DNA of 53,496 nt from Rhodopirellula europaea 6C (GTDB lineage: Bacteria > Planctomycetota > Planctomycetia > Pirellulales > Pirellulaceae): the NCBI RefSeq assembly GCF_000338295.1, contig NZ_ANMO01000130.1:1-53496 (forward strand). Reading direction: 5' to 3'. The notes under the pieces are model-generated. The model was given only the letters and a program-made list of their open reading frames with translations, was not told where the DNA came from and did not search any database. Position numbers and translations under genes: made by a program. Below are positions 16,198 to 26,031 of this stretch, piece by piece. Each line of letters starts with the position of its first letter. The first letter of the stretch is position 1.

Positions 16198-18588
16198 ATG
16201 AAGTGGGGCGGGCCTTTCATCGGTCCAATTTGCATCGTGGTTCTGATGGCCACGGTTTGGACGGGCCGCGACCGTCTCGCTTTTCGCGACGTCAGTCATT
16301 TCTACACGCCGCTGTATCAATACGTCGGCGAGCGATGTGCTGAGCGACCGCTGACGTATTTCTGGTCCGCGATGTGGAACCCACTGGACCAAACGGGAAT
16401 GCCGTTGGCCGGCGAGACAACGACCGCGGTCTACTACCCGGTTCGGCATTTGGTTTACCTGATCGCGTCATTGGTCGATCACTCACCGACCGAATTGGCA
16501 TCGCCCAACGAGTTGCCTGAAGATGCTTCATTGGCATTGGCTTGGTATGTGACGCTGCATTTGGTCTTGGCATCTTTGGCAGCCTACTGGGCCGCCCGGC
16601 GACTTGGATCGCAACCGGCGTTCTCCGCCATCGCCTCGCTGGTGTACCCGTTGTCCGGCAGCGTGTTGTTTCTCACGACCAACCCGCCGTTTCTGGTCGG
16701 CGCCGCATGGTTGCCGTTTGCTCTGCTGCCGTTGGTTCATGCCAAGGAGCATGGTTGGAAGCTTCCGTCGTTTGCCTTGGCCTTGATGGTTTTGGGCGGT
16801 GATCCTCAGACCGCACTTCATGTCGGAATCATTGCCGGACTGTGGTTGATCTTCGACGTGATTCGAAAATTGCGTGACCGCGATGCAGGGCAATCCTTCT
16901 GGTCGCGTTCGCTTCGTATGGTGGGCATCGCGGCGATGGCTGCTGCTTTAGCGGCACCTCAGATTGTCGCTTCGATCAATTGGGCCCGTCACAGCGGTCG
17001 CGTTTGGTCGAAACTGGATGCATCGCAATCGTTCGCTTTTTCGGTCGCTCCGTGGCGATGGTTGGAGTTGGCGATGCCATCCTTGTTTGGTTCGCCATGG
17101 CCGGTGAACCATCGTTGGGATCGTCCGGTGTTTGCTGGCGGAACGGTCAGTCCCATTGATGCGTTATGGACGCCCAGTCTGTACATCGGCATGTCGACGT
17201 TGGTCCTGGTCTCGATCGGCTTGGTCGGAAGATACCGCGGTCACATTCGCGGCACCGGTTTGTGGTGTTGCGTGCTGCTGGCATCCGGATTGGCCGCGAT
17301 GGGTTGGTACGGACCATGGCACGCACCGTATCAGTGGCTGATCGATTGGGTACCGGGTTACGACGCGTTTCGGTATCCGGCGAAGTGGTTGCCTTTTGTC
17401 TCACTCGCTTTGGCGATGTTGGCGGCACAGGGTGGACAACATCTCTTTCGTGGATGGTTTCGCGAATCGTCCGATTTGAATGAGTCGTTGAACGGTCCGC
17501 GAACAAAGCGTCGAGCAGTCCAGGTTTGGTTGTTGATGACATTTGGATTAGCGGTTGCCAGTGTCGCCGTTTGGTTCGCGATGGCATCGATGAGTTCAGC
17601 CCCGGTGGACGTGGTGTGGGGACCGTTCCAAACCGAGGTCGCTTGGTACAGATGGTTGGGCAGTACCGCTCATGTTTGGATTCTCGTCACGATCATTCTC
17701 GCGATGAGCGTCGCGTGGAAACGCCCGGTCGATCAGCAGAAACTGGCTTGGGCATGGGTCGCTTTGATCGCGTGTGACTTGATGGTCGCTCATTGGAATT
17801 TGGTCCCGACCATCAACCGGAAAGCTGAACGTGTCGCCTGGCACGAACTCGATCATTCCCCATCCAACGCACTCGATTCAACTCGTTGGATTCGAACGGC
17901 GGGCGAAGGTGAATATCCCGCGAAGTGGGCGACCACATCAGACCAGCAACGATTGTTGGACATGGAAGTTCATGATCGCCGACGTTGGTATGGTCGTTGG
18001 CACATGGTCGAGGACGAGGCGGTATTCAACAGCGTCGTCTCGATCCGGCCTTGGGCGATCGATCAGTTTTGGGACGCGGCCGGCCAGCAGTCCACACCAA
18101 TCAATTGGCAACAAACGGCGTCATGGTTAGGCGTGGGTGGATCGCGAACTTCGAAAGGGCGGAGTCATCGCTGGCCGACTCGTGGTCTGCGATATCATCG
18201 CCACGATCAAGTTATGACGGAGGCCGAAATTTCTTGGCCGAAGCGAATCGAGATGGCATCGGAGGCTGGAGACCAAGTCGGCGTGATCTCGGTTGGCTCG
18301 TTGGCCATGGCCGAAGGAAGGCCAGAAGACACCTTTGTGTCGCGACGGGTTTACCAGGACGGTGGCTGGCGAGCGGAATTGCGGTCGCAAGATTCCGCGA
18401 TCGAACCAGTGCCACTGACGGTGTTTTCAGCCGATGGTGTGGCGCAAGGCGTGTGGTGTCCGCCCGGAACTTGGACGATTCGTTGGATCTACGAACCCCG
18501 GGGGCACAGGGGTGCGGTGATCGTTTGGATGTCGGGATGGTTGATGTTGCTGGCGGTCTCGATTTGGTCGGTTACTCGAACGAAGTGA
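16198..18588 (+). CDS. Large multi-pass membrane protein, YfhO-like
   Basis: A 796-residue protein from the ATG at 16198. A GTG at 16126 would add 24 residues but overlap the PEGA gene by 53 bp. It has about twelve hydrophobic segments in the first 560 residues, including FIGPICIVVLMATVW, WYVTLHLVLASLAAYWA and SLALAMLAAQGGQHL. The pieces WNPLDQTGMPLAGE and WVPGYDAFRYPAKWLPF resemble the YfhO/GT-C type membrane proteins, some of which decorate cell-wall polymers with sugars. The last 230 residues are a soluble, Trp-rich, outward-facing domain before a final TM helix (VIVWMSGWLMLLAVSIW). The function is not established. It ends 17 bp from the convergent HD-GYP gene. Confidence 0.75.
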   Translation: MKWGGPFIGPICIVVLMATVWTGRDRLAFRDVSHFYTPLYQYVGERCAERPLTYFWSAMWNPLDQTGMPLAGETTTAVYYPVRHLVYLIASLVDHSPTELASPNELPEDASLALAWYVTLHLVLASLAAYWAARRLGSQPAFSAIASLVYPLSGSVLFLTTNPPFLVGAAWLPFALLPLVHAKEHGWKLPSFALALMVLGGDPQTALHVGIIAGLWLIFDVIRKLRDRDAGQSFWSRSLRMVGIAAMAAALAAPQIVASINWARHSGRVWSKLDASQSFAFSVAPWRWLELAMPSLFGSPWPVNHRWDRPVFAGGTVSPIDALWTPSLYIGMSTLVLVSIGLVGRYRGHIRGTGLWCCVLLASGLAAMGWYGPWHAPYQWLIDWVPGYDAFRYPAKWLPFVSLALAMLAAQGGQHLFRGWFRESSDLNESLNGPRTKRRAVQVWLLMTFGLAVASVAVWFAMASMSSAPVDVVWGPFQTEVAWYRWLGSTAHVWILVTIILAMSVAWKRPVDQQKLAWAWVALIACDLMVAHWNLVPTINRKAERVAWHELDHSPSNALDSTRWIRTAGEGEYPAKWATTSDQQRLLDMEVHDRRRWYGRWHMVEDEAVFNSVVSIRPWAIDQFWDAAGQQSTPINWQQTASWLGVGGSRTSKGRSHRWPTRGLRYHRHDQVMTEAEISWPKRIEMASEAGDQVGVISVGSLAMAEGRPEDTFVSRRVYQDGGWRAELRSQDSAIEPVPLTVFSADGVAQGVWCPPGTWTIRWIYEPRGHRGAVIVWMSGWLMLLAVSIWSVTRTK

Positions 18589-18605
18589 ATGACCGAATCC
18601 ACGGT

Positions 18606-19925
18606 TCATTCTTCGTCGAAGAACAATTCGTCAGCCGGATTCCAGCGGATGTTTTTCATCGCGTCGATTGAAAGTCGGCCTTGATTGCGTTGAGGGTCGC
18701 AAGTTGGCTGAACCACTTCATCGGGGTTTTCCTGCATGTCGAAACGTTCGCCATCGGAAAGTTGCAACACGGGGCACGCATATCCTTCGACTGGTCGGCG
18801 GATCACGTCCGCCCATTTGCCGTTTGTCAGTTCGACTCGGCTGCCCAGTGGAAACAACGACTTTGTTCGTAACAAGGCATGAATGACCTGAGGGTCAAAG
18901 CTTCCATAGCGAGCTTGATGCAGGATGAATCCCAACGCATCGTGTGGCACCAACGCTTTTCGAAAACCTGTTCCGAGTGTCAAACGAAGGTACGTATCGC
19001 AGACGTTGAGAATGCGAGCGTAGATGTGAATCCGTTTGCCTTCCAAACCAAACGGGTAACCAGCACCGTTGTACTGTTCGTGGACTTGTTCGATTGCCAA
19101 CAAGACTGAATGAGGGATGTCAGAAACTTCACGAAGACTGTTCGCCGAGACGACCGGATGTTTGCGATACTCCCATGTTTCTTCTTCTGAAAACGCACCT
19201 CGCCCAGGGACGCTGAAGGCGGGATCCATGGAATACAAACCAATGTCATGCAGTAAACCAGCCATGCCGATTTCCAATACGGAGGGTCCATCCAAATCAA
19301 GTTCGGTTCCGATGGCCATGCCCAACACGCCCAGCTTCACGCTGCGGTCGGTTAGTGACATTTCGGTGTTGCAGGCGACAACTTCGCCGACAGTTTGATC
19401 GTGGTCGTCCACCATGGCCGAAGCGAATGCGCCCGATAGGTCAGACAACGCCTCGACGGTTTGCATCTTGCGTTCGGTCAGTGCCAAACGAATTTCTTCG
19501 AACTTGCTACGAGCCATTTTGACATGGCCTTGCAGTGTCCGTCGTCGTGTTAGGTCAATGGGTTCGTGATGACGATTGACCAAAGCGTCTTTCAACGGCA
19601 CTCCCTTGATCCATTTTGTTGGATCGCGTCCAGTGGTATGCGACGCTTCTTTTTCTCGCGTGGTTCTTGGCTTTGCCCTGACCGCACCAGTGTTGCCGCG
19701 GTTGCTCAGTACATCGGCTTCCTCAGCATTGACGGTCAGTTCTTCGATGCCGCGTTCTCGCAGACCATCGATCACTTCATTGGTGATGCGGGTGCCGGTG
19801 CCGAGTAGCAATCGGCCCATTTCGTCATTGATCGGTGTACGACAAATCGCACCGACCTGAAGATCGTCGATGGGAACAAGAACAGTGTTCGCACTGTCGT
19901 TCGCATTAGAAGTAGTTGAAATCAT
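18606..19925 (-). CDS. HD-GYP domain protein with altered motif residues
   Basis: A 439-residue soluble protein. The N-terminal part (residues 14-66, VLVPIDDLQVGAICR to GIEELTV) resembles the small domain that precedes HD-GYP in many bacteria. The HD-GYP domain spans about residues 165-345, with LLHDIG (His216, Asp217), KHPVVS (His246), HEQYNGAGYP (272-281) and ARILNVCDTYLRLT. HD-GYP enzymes hydrolyse cyclic di-GMP. Some typical residues differ. HDIGK is HDIGL, the usual HHE is VHE and the DG before GYP is NG. Activity is therefore uncertain and it may be a sensor or scaffold. The C-terminal 95 residues carry a small beta domain (GSRVELTNGKWADVI). It is divergent from the LhgO gene. Confidence 0.85.
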   Translation of the reverse strand: MISTTSNANDSANTVLVPIDDLQVGAICRTPINDEMGRLLLGTGTRITNEVIDGLRERGIEELTVNAEEADVLSNRGNTGAVRAKPRTTREKEASHTTGRDPTKWIKGVPLKDALVNRHHEPIDLTRRRTLQGHVKMARSKFEEIRLALTERKMQTVEALSDLSGAFASAMVDDHDQTVGEVVACNTEMSLTDRSVKLGVLGMAIGTELDLDGPSVLEIGMAGLLHDIGLYSMDPAFSVPGRGAFSEEETWEYRKHPVVSANSLREVSDIPHSVLLAIEQVHEQYNGAGYPFGLEGKRIHIYARILNVCDTYLRLTLGTGFRKALVPHDALGFILHQARYGSFDPQVIHALLRTKSLFPLGSRVELTNGKWADVIRRPVEGYACPVLQLSDGERFDMQENPDEVVQPTCDPQRNQGRLSIDAMKNIRWNPADELFFDEE

Positions 19926-20067
19926 ATTGTGCCCAGTTCATATTTTGCTCCGGCGCGGAGTACGATCGAACGAGTCCGAAATCAATGCTGCCCGTGCATG
20001 CGGTCCCACCCGATACTCCAAACTTAGGTTTCAAAGTGAGCTTAGGCATGAGTCTTTCGCGAAATTT

Positions 20068-21339
20068 ATGAAACACTACTCGAATCCAGCCCTCGATTTG
20101 GCGGTCATCGGCGGAGGAATCGTCGGCCTGGCCACCGCGATGACGTGGTTGCAAACCCATCCAGGTCAGCGTGTGACGGTGCTGGAAACGGAGGCTCGGG
20201 TCGGCCAACACCAGAGCGGGCACAACTCGGGTGTCATCCATTCAGGGATCTACTATCAGCCCGGAAGTGAGAAAGCTTTGTTGTGCCGGGAGGGCAAAAC
20301 CAAACTCGAAGCATTCTGCGAAAAACACGGGATTCGCTGGGAAAAATGCGGAAAAGTCGTCGTCGCAACGGATCCTAGCGAACTGAATTCGTTGGAACGA
20401 ATCATCGAGCGAGCGGACCTCAACGGAGTGGAATTTCGACGGATCACAACCGACCAATTACGGCAACTCGAGCCTTCTGTTGCGGGTGTTGATGCGATCG
20501 TGGTTCCCGAAACGGGCATCGTGGATTACCGGTCGGTTTGCGACGCTTATCGGCATTGCATCGAAGAGATGGGTGGCAGCGTCCAATTGGGTTTTCAGGT
20601 CCAACACTTGGACGCGGATGACTCCGGCGTTCGTATGGCTGGTGTTGATCACAATCAATCAAGCGGGAAGTTTGATATCCGAGCCCGATCGGCGATTGTG
20701 TGCGCGGGGCTGCACAGCGACACGCTGGTTCGGCAAAGTGAATCCGATGCCTCCCGTTCAGATACAGAATCATTGTCAGAGGAAGTTCGAATCATTCCAT
20801 TTCGGGGCGAATACTATGAGCTGCGGCCTGAACGGCGTGGTTTGTGTCGCAATTTGATCTACCCGGTTCCGGATCCCGCGTTCCCATTCCTTGGTGTGCA
20901 CTTCACTCGGATGATCGATGGAAACGTCGAGTGTGGTCCCAATGCGGTGCTGGCTCTCGCCCGAGAGGGTTACCGATGGCGTGACATCGATGTTCGATAT
21001 TTGCAACGAACGTTGGGGTACAGCGGCTTTCGTCGGTTGATCCAGAAGCATTGGCGGAAAGGCCTCGGCGAAATGAATCGTTCGCTACGAAAGTCCGCCT
21101 TTGTCACGGCACTTCAGAAGCTTATCCCTGAACTGCGTGCCTCGGACTTGATCCCCGCTCGAGCAGGTGTGCGGGCTCAAGCCGTGCGGGCCAACGGCGA
21201 ATTGGTCGATGACTTCTTGTTCCGATCGACGCCCAATGTCACTCACGTGTTGAACGCACCCAGCCCCGCGGCGACGGCATCGCTGGCGATCGCGCGTCGG
21301 GTCATCGAACAGCATCAGAACCAAAATCCTAATTCCTAA
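20068..21339 (+). CDS. lhgO: L-2-hydroxyglutarate oxidase
   Basis: A 423-residue FAD-dependent oxidoreductase of the DAO family. The FAD-binding LAVIGGGIVGLATAMTWL is at the N-terminus, and RVTVLETEARVGQHQSGHNS is the second ribose-binding strand with the family's GxHxSGHNSGVIHSGIYY motif. The middle holds the GKTKLEAFCEKHGI and FRGEYYEL stretches usual in LhgO, and the C-terminus PSPAATASLAIA. It oxidises L-2-hydroxyglutarate to 2-oxoglutarate, repairing a side product of metabolism. In related bacteria the electrons go to the respiratory chain. I chose the ATG at 20068. The longer frame from 19870 would overlap the divergent HD-GYP gene and adds no family sequence. Confidence 0.9.
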   Translation: MKHYSNPALDLAVIGGGIVGLATAMTWLQTHPGQRVTVLETEARVGQHQSGHNSGVIHSGIYYQPGSEKALLCREGKTKLEAFCEKHGIRWEKCGKVVVATDPSELNSLERIIERADLNGVEFRRITTDQLRQLEPSVAGVDAIVVPETGIVDYRSVCDAYRHCIEEMGGSVQLGFQVQHLDADDSGVRMAGVDHNQSSGKFDIRARSAIVCAGLHSDTLVRQSESDASRSDTESLSEEVRIIPFRGEYYELRPERRGLCRNLIYPVPDPAFPFLGVHFTRMIDGNVECGPNAVLALAREGYRWRDIDVRYLQRTLGYSGFRRLIQKHWRKGLGEMNRSLRKSAFVTALQKLIPELRASDLIPARAGVRAQAVRANGELVDDFLFRSTPNVTHVLNAPSPAATASLAIARRVIEQHQNQNPNS

Positions 21340-21363
21340 AATATCGGTTTTGATCGCGGTTGC

Positions 21364-22470
21364 TCACACGCTGCGGTAGGTCGGTTCTGGACGACCGGGA
21401 CGGAAGCTGTCCAGTTGGGTTGTTTCGGTGTCAGCGTTCAGTCGAGTAGCCAGCAATTCAATGACTTGCTCGACCTCTTGAGTCAACGATTCCGGCGCCA
21501 GGCGAACTCGAGCGTTGATGATCGCTTTCGCGGTTGAAGTGTTCGTGCCAGAAGCAATCGACAAAACAGTTTGTGAATCGCTGTCGATCAAGTTGGCAAC
21601 GCTAACCGGTTCGTCATCGGTTGCGTTGGCACTGCAGAGCACTTTCAAGTGTCCGGGTTCGGCACCCAGTGACAGCAAACGTTGTCGCAGTTCATCGACC
21701 AATCCCACGCTGAGTTCATCGAGTGCAAACGCGTGCTCACTGTTGAAGTTCACCGTTGCATTGAGCCAACCAAGTTCGGCTTCGCCATCGGCGTACACGT
21801 CGTAATCAACTTCCATCATTGATTCACGATGTGCCGCGTTGCCCTGAAACGCTTCGTACAAGACATCCAAGTTCTCGCCGGTTTTGGCAGACAACGGGAT
21901 GACTTTGCGACCTGGGTACTGCTCGTTCAGCTGCTCCTTCAATGCTTGAACGTCTTCGTCGGACAATTCATCGATGCGGTTGAGCAGGATGATCTCGGAC
22001 TCTTCAAGTTGCTTGCGAAAGATGTATTCGGCTTTCTCGGAAAATCCTCCGCCAACACCCGACAGAATCTTCTTTCCATGATTGGGTTTTAAAACCACGG
22101 CATAGGGACGATGCACAAACTTTTCGCCGAGACGTTCCATCATCGGGACCGCGATCGTCGCGATCAGGTCCGTGCAGCTTCCAACCGGCTCTGCGAGAAC
22201 AACATCGGGGCGTTGTCGGTTTTCGAACTCTTCCATCGCGTCGGTCAATCCGTCGAAGTTGCAGCAGAAACATGATCCGGCAACTTCGTTGACTTCCAAT
22301 CCTTGGCTCTTAAGCAACTGCGTGTCGACCAAACCAGTGGCTTGATCATTGGTCACGATGCAAACGTGTTTGCCTTCGGCTCGCAGTTGTTTGGCTAGTC
22401 GTGCGATGAGCGTGGTTTTGCCGGCTCCCAAGAAACCTCCGATCATGATGAATTCAATGGGCTGGAGCAT
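21364..22470 (-). CDS. COG0523 (CobW-type) G3E-family GTPase, probable metal chaperone
   Basis: A 368-residue protein. Walker A GGFLGAGKTT is at residues 11-20, and the switch-I cysteine cluster SCFCC (Cys67, Cys69, Cys70) matches the CxCC metal site of COG0523 proteins. LAEPVGSCTDL and the guanine-recognition variant NRID are also present. The C-terminus (about 235-350) is the CobW_C-like domain. Members insert or deliver Zn, Co or Ni. An ArsR-type regulator lies 150 bp upstream on the same strand with an 18-bp palindrome between them, which points to control by metal status. The ATG at 22470 is preferred to the GTG at 22506, since MLQPIEFIMIGG is the usual start. Confidence 0.88.
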   Translation of the reverse strand: MLQPIEFIMIGGFLGAGKTTLIARLAKQLRAEGKHVCIVTNDQATGLVDTQLLKSQGLEVNEVAGSCFCCNFDGLTDAMEEFENRQRPDVVLAEPVGSCTDLIATIAVPMMERLGEKFVHRPYAVVLKPNHGKKILSGVGGGFSEKAEYIFRKQLEESEIILLNRIDELSDEDVQALKEQLNEQYPGRKVIPLSAKTGENLDVLYEAFQGNAAHRESMMEVDYDVYADGEAELGWLNATVNFNSEHAFALDELSVGLVDELRQRLLSLGAEPGHLKVLCSANATDDEPVSVANLIDSDSQTVLSIASGTNTSTAKAIINARVRLAPESLTQEVEQVIELLATRLNADTETTQLDSFRPGRPEPTYRSV

Positions 22471-22544
22471 TGTGAGTCTCAACGGTTGAAGATGAACGGG
22501 AACCACGACGGAACGCCGTTAGAGGCAATTCCGCGACTCGGACA

Positions 22545-22562
22545 TTCTGACGATCGTCAGAA
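22545..22562. promoter_or_regulatory. Perfect 18-bp palindrome, candidate operator
   Basis: TTCTGACGATCGTCAGAA is a perfect palindrome. It lies 75 bp before the COG0523 start and 58 bp after the stop of the ArsR-type gene. ArsR/SmtB repressors bind inverted repeats of about this size. There is no T-run, so a terminator is less likely. Regulation by the adjacent ArsR protein is inferred from position. Confidence 0.5.
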
Positions 22563-22620
22563 CGTCAGTCAATCAGCTACCACGTCGCTCGTCGGTTGAG
22601 CCGCTGGCCGCTGGGGCTCC

Positions 22621-22953
22621 TCACGAAGGGTTCATCGGACCCATGTCGAGTTTGCAGCATCCCAGATTCAACGCGGACTGCTTTGCTTTTCCGCGACTGG
22701 GAAGCATGCCTTCCTTCAGCGAGTAATAGATGAATTTCCCTTCCCGCTCGGTTTGCACCAAATCGGCGTGAAAGAGGACTCGCAAGTGATGAGAGACGGT
22801 GCCGATTTCCTGTTCGACCAAAATCGCGAGATCCGAAACGCTCAGCGGACCGGATTGCAAAGCTCGTACGATTTGCAAACGCAAAGGGTCGCCCAGAGCC
22901 TTCAGGTAGACCGCGCACTGCGATTCATTCGGTTCGGAAGATGTCGAGGTCAT
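22621..22953 (-). CDS. ArsR-family transcriptional regulator
   Basis: A 110-residue winged-helix protein from the ATG at 22953. The frame is open to 23013, but the extra residues match no family pattern. AVYLKALGDPLRLQIVRAL and LSVSDLAILVEQEIGTVSHHLRVLFHADLVQTEREGKF (one run in the protein) are the ArsR helix-turn-helix and wing. The classical alpha-3 metal site ELCVCDL is replaced by LSVSDL, with no cysteines. A Cys-Cys pair occurs in the tail instead (NLGCCKL, Cys99-Cys100), so if it senses metal or thiols it probably uses that site. It is presumably a repressor of the COG0523 gene downstream. Confidence 0.87.
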   Translation of the reverse strand: MTSTSSEPNESQCAVYLKALGDPLRLQIVRALQSGPLSVSDLAILVEQEIGTVSHHLRVLFHADLVQTEREGKFIYYSLKEGMLPSRGKAKQSALNLGCCKLDMGPMNPS

Positions 22954-23095
22954 GGCCGGATTGTAGAGAAACAGATTGCGACACGGCAATCGGCGTCCGC
23001 AATATCGCCTCATTGCGGGGCATTCAGACGAACGGAGTCTGTTTCTGTCGTCACACGATCATGGCAATTGTCCCCTGTCGAACTAGAGTGAGTTC

Positions 23096-24487
23096 ATGTC
23101 CCCCCCGGCCGGAACGTCGCTCTTGGAAGAACCCGACGACCAAGACTTTGACGAACAAATTGACGAACCGATGCCATCACCGGATCCACAACGCGGTGCT
23201 TTGGAAGGATTGTTCGCGCTGGCGTGTCCGCTGCTTTTGACCCTTGCGGTGGCACTGAATCCTTTGGATCAATCCGACTCGACTCCGGCTGGTTCCGCGG
23301 GTGCTGGTTTGACGATGGAGGTGGCCTTGAAGTTGCTGTTGTCCGCCGCGGTTGGTTCAGTTGCTTTGTTGGGTTGGGTTCTTTGTCCGGCTGTTCGCAA
23401 GCGTCTGATGAAATTCCCGGGTTGGATTTTGGTGGCTCTGGGTGGCGTGTTTGTCGTGACCAGTGCGGTGGCGTTTGGTCCCGCCGCAACCGTGTCTCGC
23501 GCCGCCGCGATGATCAGTTGTGTGTACATCGTCTTCATCGCGGTGACGTTGCAGTTCTTGACGCTACGACAAACGCTTCAGTGCGTGCTGCTCGGATTGG
23601 TGCTGCATCTGATCACGGCATGGTGTCTGTATCTCGGCGGTGGCGAGACAGCGGTCTATCAAGAAGAACTGGGGCAGTCTCTCATCATCGAGCGCATGGG
23701 CAGCACGGCGCACCCCAACTCGCTCGGACGCATTGGTGCATTGGCGATTCTGGTTTGCTTGGGACTTTGGCGAACAAGAAAACGTCCGCTCACTCCCAGC
23801 ATGATTGCGATGATGGGATTCGTTTTCGTGATCTCAGTCGCGACGATGTTTGAATCCATGAGTCGGACCGCGGTGGTTTCTTGCGCAGCATCCGTGTTGG
23901 CCGTGATGATTGATCGGCTAGCCAATCGTCGTGGAGTGGCAATTGGTTTGTGCATTGTGATGGGGATTTGTTTGTTGGTGCTGACGGTTGGGTTGTTGTC
24001 GGAAGGTTCCGATGTCGGTAGCCGAGCGGTCGCGGTGGGTACCAAGACCGGTGACGTCGACGAACTCACATCCGCTACGGGACGAACCGAAATTTGGGCG
24101 GAAGCGATCCGCTACATCGCTCAACGACCGCTGACCGGATGGGGCCTGAATAGCGCGCCGTTGTTGCTGGAAGACTTCTCGCATCACACGCACAATTTGT
24201 TGCTGCATGCGATGTTTTCGGCGGGTATTTTGGCTGGTATCTGTGTTGCCGCACTCATCGCATGGACGGTGTACCACGCGGTGACGGTTGCCGATCCATT
24301 GTTCCGTGGAATTGCGGCCTACATTTGTGTCTCGGGTTTGTTCGAAGACACCGCGTTTGAAACGTTCCCCTTCGCGTCGACCCTGTTATGGTTGCTGGTG
24401 TTGCTCGCCGCATCGGTTGAAATGCCGCGATCAGACGATCCGGACGATGTATCGCTAGTTCATTTGGCCCGCGATCTCACGCGATGA
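23096..24487 (+). CDS. O-antigen ligase-like (Wzy/WaaL) membrane protein
   Basis: A 463-residue protein with an acidic soluble N-terminus of about 38 residues and 11-12 TM segments. The region [17 protein letters not shown], and the outward loop ending in [27 protein letters not shown] (continuous in the protein), are typical of Wzy_C-type polymerases and ligases. [16 protein letters not shown] follows and carries the family His/Asn pattern. Such proteins transfer or polymerise polysaccharide chains on the outer face of the inner membrane. No polysaccharide cluster is adjacent, so the target polymer is unknown. The C-terminus overlaps the convergent DUF1501 gene by 11 bp. Confidence 0.83.
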   Translation: MSPPAGTSLLEEPDDQDFDEQIDEPMPSPDPQRGALEGLFALACPLLLTLAVALNPLDQSDSTPAGSAGAGLTMEVALKLLLSAAVGSVALLGWVLCPAVRKRLMKFPGWILVALGGVFVVTSAVAFGPAATVSRAAAMISCVYIVFIAVTLQFLTLRQTLQCVLLGLVLHLITAWCLYLGGGETAVYQEELGQSLIIERMGSTAHPNSLGRIGALAILVCLGLWRTRKRPLTPSMIAMMGFVFVISVATMFESMSRTAVVSCAASVLAVMIDRLANRRGVAIGLCIVMGICLLVLTVGLLSEGSDVGSRAVAVGTKTGDVDELTSATGRTEIWAEAIRYIAQRPLTGWGLNSAPLLLEDFSHHTHNLLLHAMFSAGILAGICVAALIAWTVYHAVTVADPLFRGIAAYICVSGLFEDTAFETFPFASTLLWLLVLLAASVEMPRSDDPDDVSLVHLARDLTR

Positions 24488-25967
24488 GATCCCGAATGAC
24501 GTGAGCTTCTTCCACTCCGGTGAGTCGCTGACTGAGGCCTCGGAATTTGAACGTGAACCGTTCATGATCGATTCCTAGTAGGTTCAATACAGTTGCATTG
24601 AGGTCACGGATGTGGACTGGGTTTTCAACAATGTTGTACGAGAACTCATCCGTCGTTCCATAGTCGAAACCGGACTTCACGCCGCCGCCGGCCATCCAAG
24701 TCGTGAAGCAACGACCATGATGGTCACGACCTGAACTTGGGTTTTCGAGCTGGCCTTGGCTGTAGACGGTGCGACCAAATTCGCCGCCCCATATCACCAG
24801 TGTGTCATCCAGCATGCCCAATCGCTTTAGGTCTTGAACCAAGGCCGCCGAGGCTTGATCGACGTCTTTGCATTGACGTGGCAACTGGTTTCGAATCGAG
24901 ATGTGTTGATCCCATCCACGATGGAACAATTGAATGAAACGCACGCCGCGTTCGGCCATGCGTCGAGCCAGCAAACAATTCGCGGCGTATGAACCGGGAC
25001 GCCGTGCGTCTTCGCCATAAAGCTCAAAAGTGGATTCCGGTTCGTCGGACACATCGGTCAGTTCAGGCACCGACGTCTGCATGCGGTAAGCCATTTCATA
25101 GGCCTCGATGCGGGCCAGTGTTTCCGGATCGCCCGTGGCTTCCGAATGCATTTGGTTCATCCGCCCGAGCGTGTCCATGAGTTGTCGGCGTGAGTCTCGC
25201 GAAACGCCATTCGGGTTCTTGAGATAGAGCACCGGGTTCGCACCGGGACGAAGCATCACACCTTGATGGCTGGAAGGCAGATATCCGCTGCCCCACAACC
25301 GCGAAAATAGGGGTTGGCCGGGGTTCTTTCCGCTGCCTTGGCTGAGTAACACCATGTAGGCGGGGAAGTCTTCATTCTCAGATCCCAACCCGTAACTCAG
25401 CCACGCTCCCATCGACGCGTGTCCCATTTGCTGTGACCCGGTGTTGATGTAGGTCACCGCGGGATCGTGGTTGATCGCTTCGGTCCACATCGATCGAACG
25501 ATTGAGATATCGTCGGTGATCTCTTGCAGGTGCGGCAACAAATTGCCAACCCAAGTCCCGTGCTGGCCACAACGTTTGCCACCCCACAATGGTTTGACGA
25601 CGGGAAACTGACTCTGTCGAGATGTCATCCCGGTCAGTCGTTGCCCGCCGCGAACGGAATCAGGCAAGTCGGTGCCGTGGAGTTGTTCCAGTTCGTCTTT
25701 GTGATCGAACAGATCGATATGACTTGGACCGCCGGATTGAAACAGGTAAATGACCCGTTTGGCTTTTGGGGCAAAGTGTGGCAATCCCGATACCAGACTT
25801 GATGGGCTTTGGTCCGCTGATGCAGCCGCATTGGGATTGGCCTCAGCCGCCAGAAGCTTTCCGAGTGCCATCGCACCGAGACCCGCCGCCGAGCTGCCAA
25901 ACAGCGATCGGCGAGTCATCATTTGCGATTGTCGCAATCCGAGTTCGTGAATCAATGATTGGTTCAT
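24477..25967 (-). CDS. DUF1501 protein with Tat signal
   Basis: A 496-residue protein of the DUF1501 family, related to the alkaline phosphatase/sulfatase fold. A twin-arginine signal ([20 protein letters not shown]) starts at residue 17. Typical stretches are [70 protein letters not shown] and [12 protein letters not shown]. In planctomycetes DUF1501 proteins are almost always paired with a PSD1/DUF1553 protein, as here: that gene ends 64 bp upstream on the same strand. The pair is exported, with function unresolved. Catalysis has not been shown for this family as far as I know. Confidence 0.9.
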   Translation of the reverse strand: MNQSLIHELGLRQSQMMTRRSLFGSSAAGLGAMALGKLLAAEANPNAAASADQSPSSLVSGLPHFAPKAKRVIYLFQSGGPSHIDLFDHKDELEQLHGTDLPDSVRGGQRLTGMTSRQSQFPVVKPLWGGKRCGQHGTWVGNLLPHLQEITDDISIVRSMWTEAINHDPAVTYINTGSQQMGHASMGAWLSYGLGSENEDFPAYMVLLSQGSGKNPGQPLFSRLWGSGYLPSSHQGVMLRPGANPVLYLKNPNGVSRDSRRQLMDTLGRMNQMHSEATGDPETLARIEAYEMAYRMQTSVPELTDVSDEPESTFELYGEDARRPGSYAANCLLARRMAERGVRFIQLFHRGWDQHISIRNQLPRQCKDVDQASAALVQDLKRLGMLDDTLVIWGGEFGRTVYSQGQLENPSSGRDHHGRCFTTWMAGGGVKSGFDYGTTDEFSYNIVENPVHIRDLNATVLNLLGIDHERFTFKFRGLSQRLTGVEEAHVIRDLIA

Positions 25968-26031
25968 GAGAAGATGCGTTTCGATGTGGTGGACGGTTGA
26001 TGGATGACGGCGTGAACGTTGGTTGACTCGA

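Noticed and set aside
22945-23090. CAGAC..GTCTG inverted repeat upstream of the ArsR gene as a second operator
   Set aside because: It is only 5 bp per arm (23025-23029 and 23037-23041) and differs from the 18-bp palindrome, so it is not listed as a site.
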